Assembly: GCF_037975245.1 (NCBI RefSeq)
Contig: NC_092571.1
Span: 11,047,917-11,111,916 of the forward strand
DNA length: 64,000 nucleotides
Reading direction: 5' to 3'
Origin: Apostichopus japonicus
Lineage: Eukaryota > Echinodermata > Holothuroidea > Aspidochirotida > Stichopodidae
The notes beneath the pieces were generated by a model. That model saw only the letters and a program-made list of their open reading frames with translations, did no database searches and had not been told where the DNA came from. Below, piece by piece: positions 63,577-64,000 of this stretch (within the stretch, counting starts at the first letter, position 1; each line of letters opens with the position of its first letter). A program made the position numbers and the translations under genes.

Positions 63577-64000
63577 AGCTAATACTTCATGCTTCAGTGC
63601 GGTTTGATTTGAGATGGATCAGTATGTAAAATCTAGATGTTTTACTCCCAAAATATTGAAAGTAAGTACCAAATGAATGAAGAACTAAATATCGGGGTCT
63701 ACTTTTGTGCTGTCATGCAAAGATAAAGTCTGCTTCTGTGCAGGAAGTTTAAAATACGAAATTAATAAAACCGAAAACATGATACTGTCATCTAGAGCAC
63801 GCTTACTACAGCACATCTAAAAGTTTCTTTAGAATCATTTTGTTCGGTACCTACGTCATACCTGGTTAAAATGCAACTAGGCAACAGGCACTAATTCAGG
63901 CTTGTAATTCCTCCTTATCATTGCACGAAGTCGTAATTACATCATAACTTTAACTTCGCAACTAACCAACTGCGAATAATTGACTTGACGATCATAGCAA
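63577..64000. other. Right end, no further exon seen
   Basis: Intron or intergenic sequence after the Ig exon duplication. Confidence 0.4.

Overview
The window is eukaryotic genomic DNA from an animal. It is AT-rich, with split genes using GT-AG introns, long (TA)n runs, and many retroelement and DNA-transposon remnants. The mix of a ZU5/UPA/death-domain gene, immunoglobulin-type receptor genes, Penelope-like elements, L2-like LINEs, a Ty3 element and tRNA-derived SINEs fits a marine invertebrate deuterostome. An echinoderm such as a sea cucumber is my best guess, but that is inference because no species-diagnostic sequence was recognised.

Layout. 1-5.9 kb: a cluster of TTAGTC/GACTAA hairpins, a decayed LINE reverse transcriptase interrupted by (TA)n, and an old SINE. 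5.9-7.1 kb (minus): a two-Ig-domain transmembrane receptor gene with an apparent frameshift. 7.4-7.9 kb: a tRNA-like SINE head inside (TA)n. 9.47-14.02 kb: a complete Ty3-type LTR retrotransposon on the minus strand with 205-bp LTRs and a 5-bp target duplication. 16.73-17.54 kb: an 816-bp solo LTR, also with a 5-bp target duplication. 19.97-20.96 kb: a Penelope-like element remnant bracketed by inverted repeats and (TA)n.

21.1-44.1 kb (plus): the main gene. Its exons join in frame from a propeller-like N-terminal exon through a 90-nt exon, four tandemly duplicated 87-nt exon cassettes and an acidic linker. They continue through a ZU5 domain, a UPA-like region and a C-terminal death domain. 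Its introns host an L2-like LINE, THAP and integrase-derived pseudo-exons, SINEs and a MITE.

44-51 kb: intergenic DNA with microsatellites, a palindrome, a 20-bp minisatellite and a SINE. 51.05-51.99 kb (plus): an intronless SLC35G/EamA-type transporter. 52-59.9 kb: repeats, including a second Penelope-like GIY-YIG fragment with a hammerhead-like motif. 59.9-64 kb (plus): the 5' part of another Ig-family receptor gene with a recent 438-bp tandem duplication of an Ig exon. Its first intron carries a pogo/Tigger-like non-autonomous element. The gene runs off the right end.

The strongest candidate for something undescribed is the propeller-cassette-ZU5-UPA-death-domain gene. It looks like an intracellular sensor or adaptor that uses a death fold for output, with a variable number of short linker exons in the middle. 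All exon calls come from reading frame, phase and splice-site consensus only; no transcript data were available.
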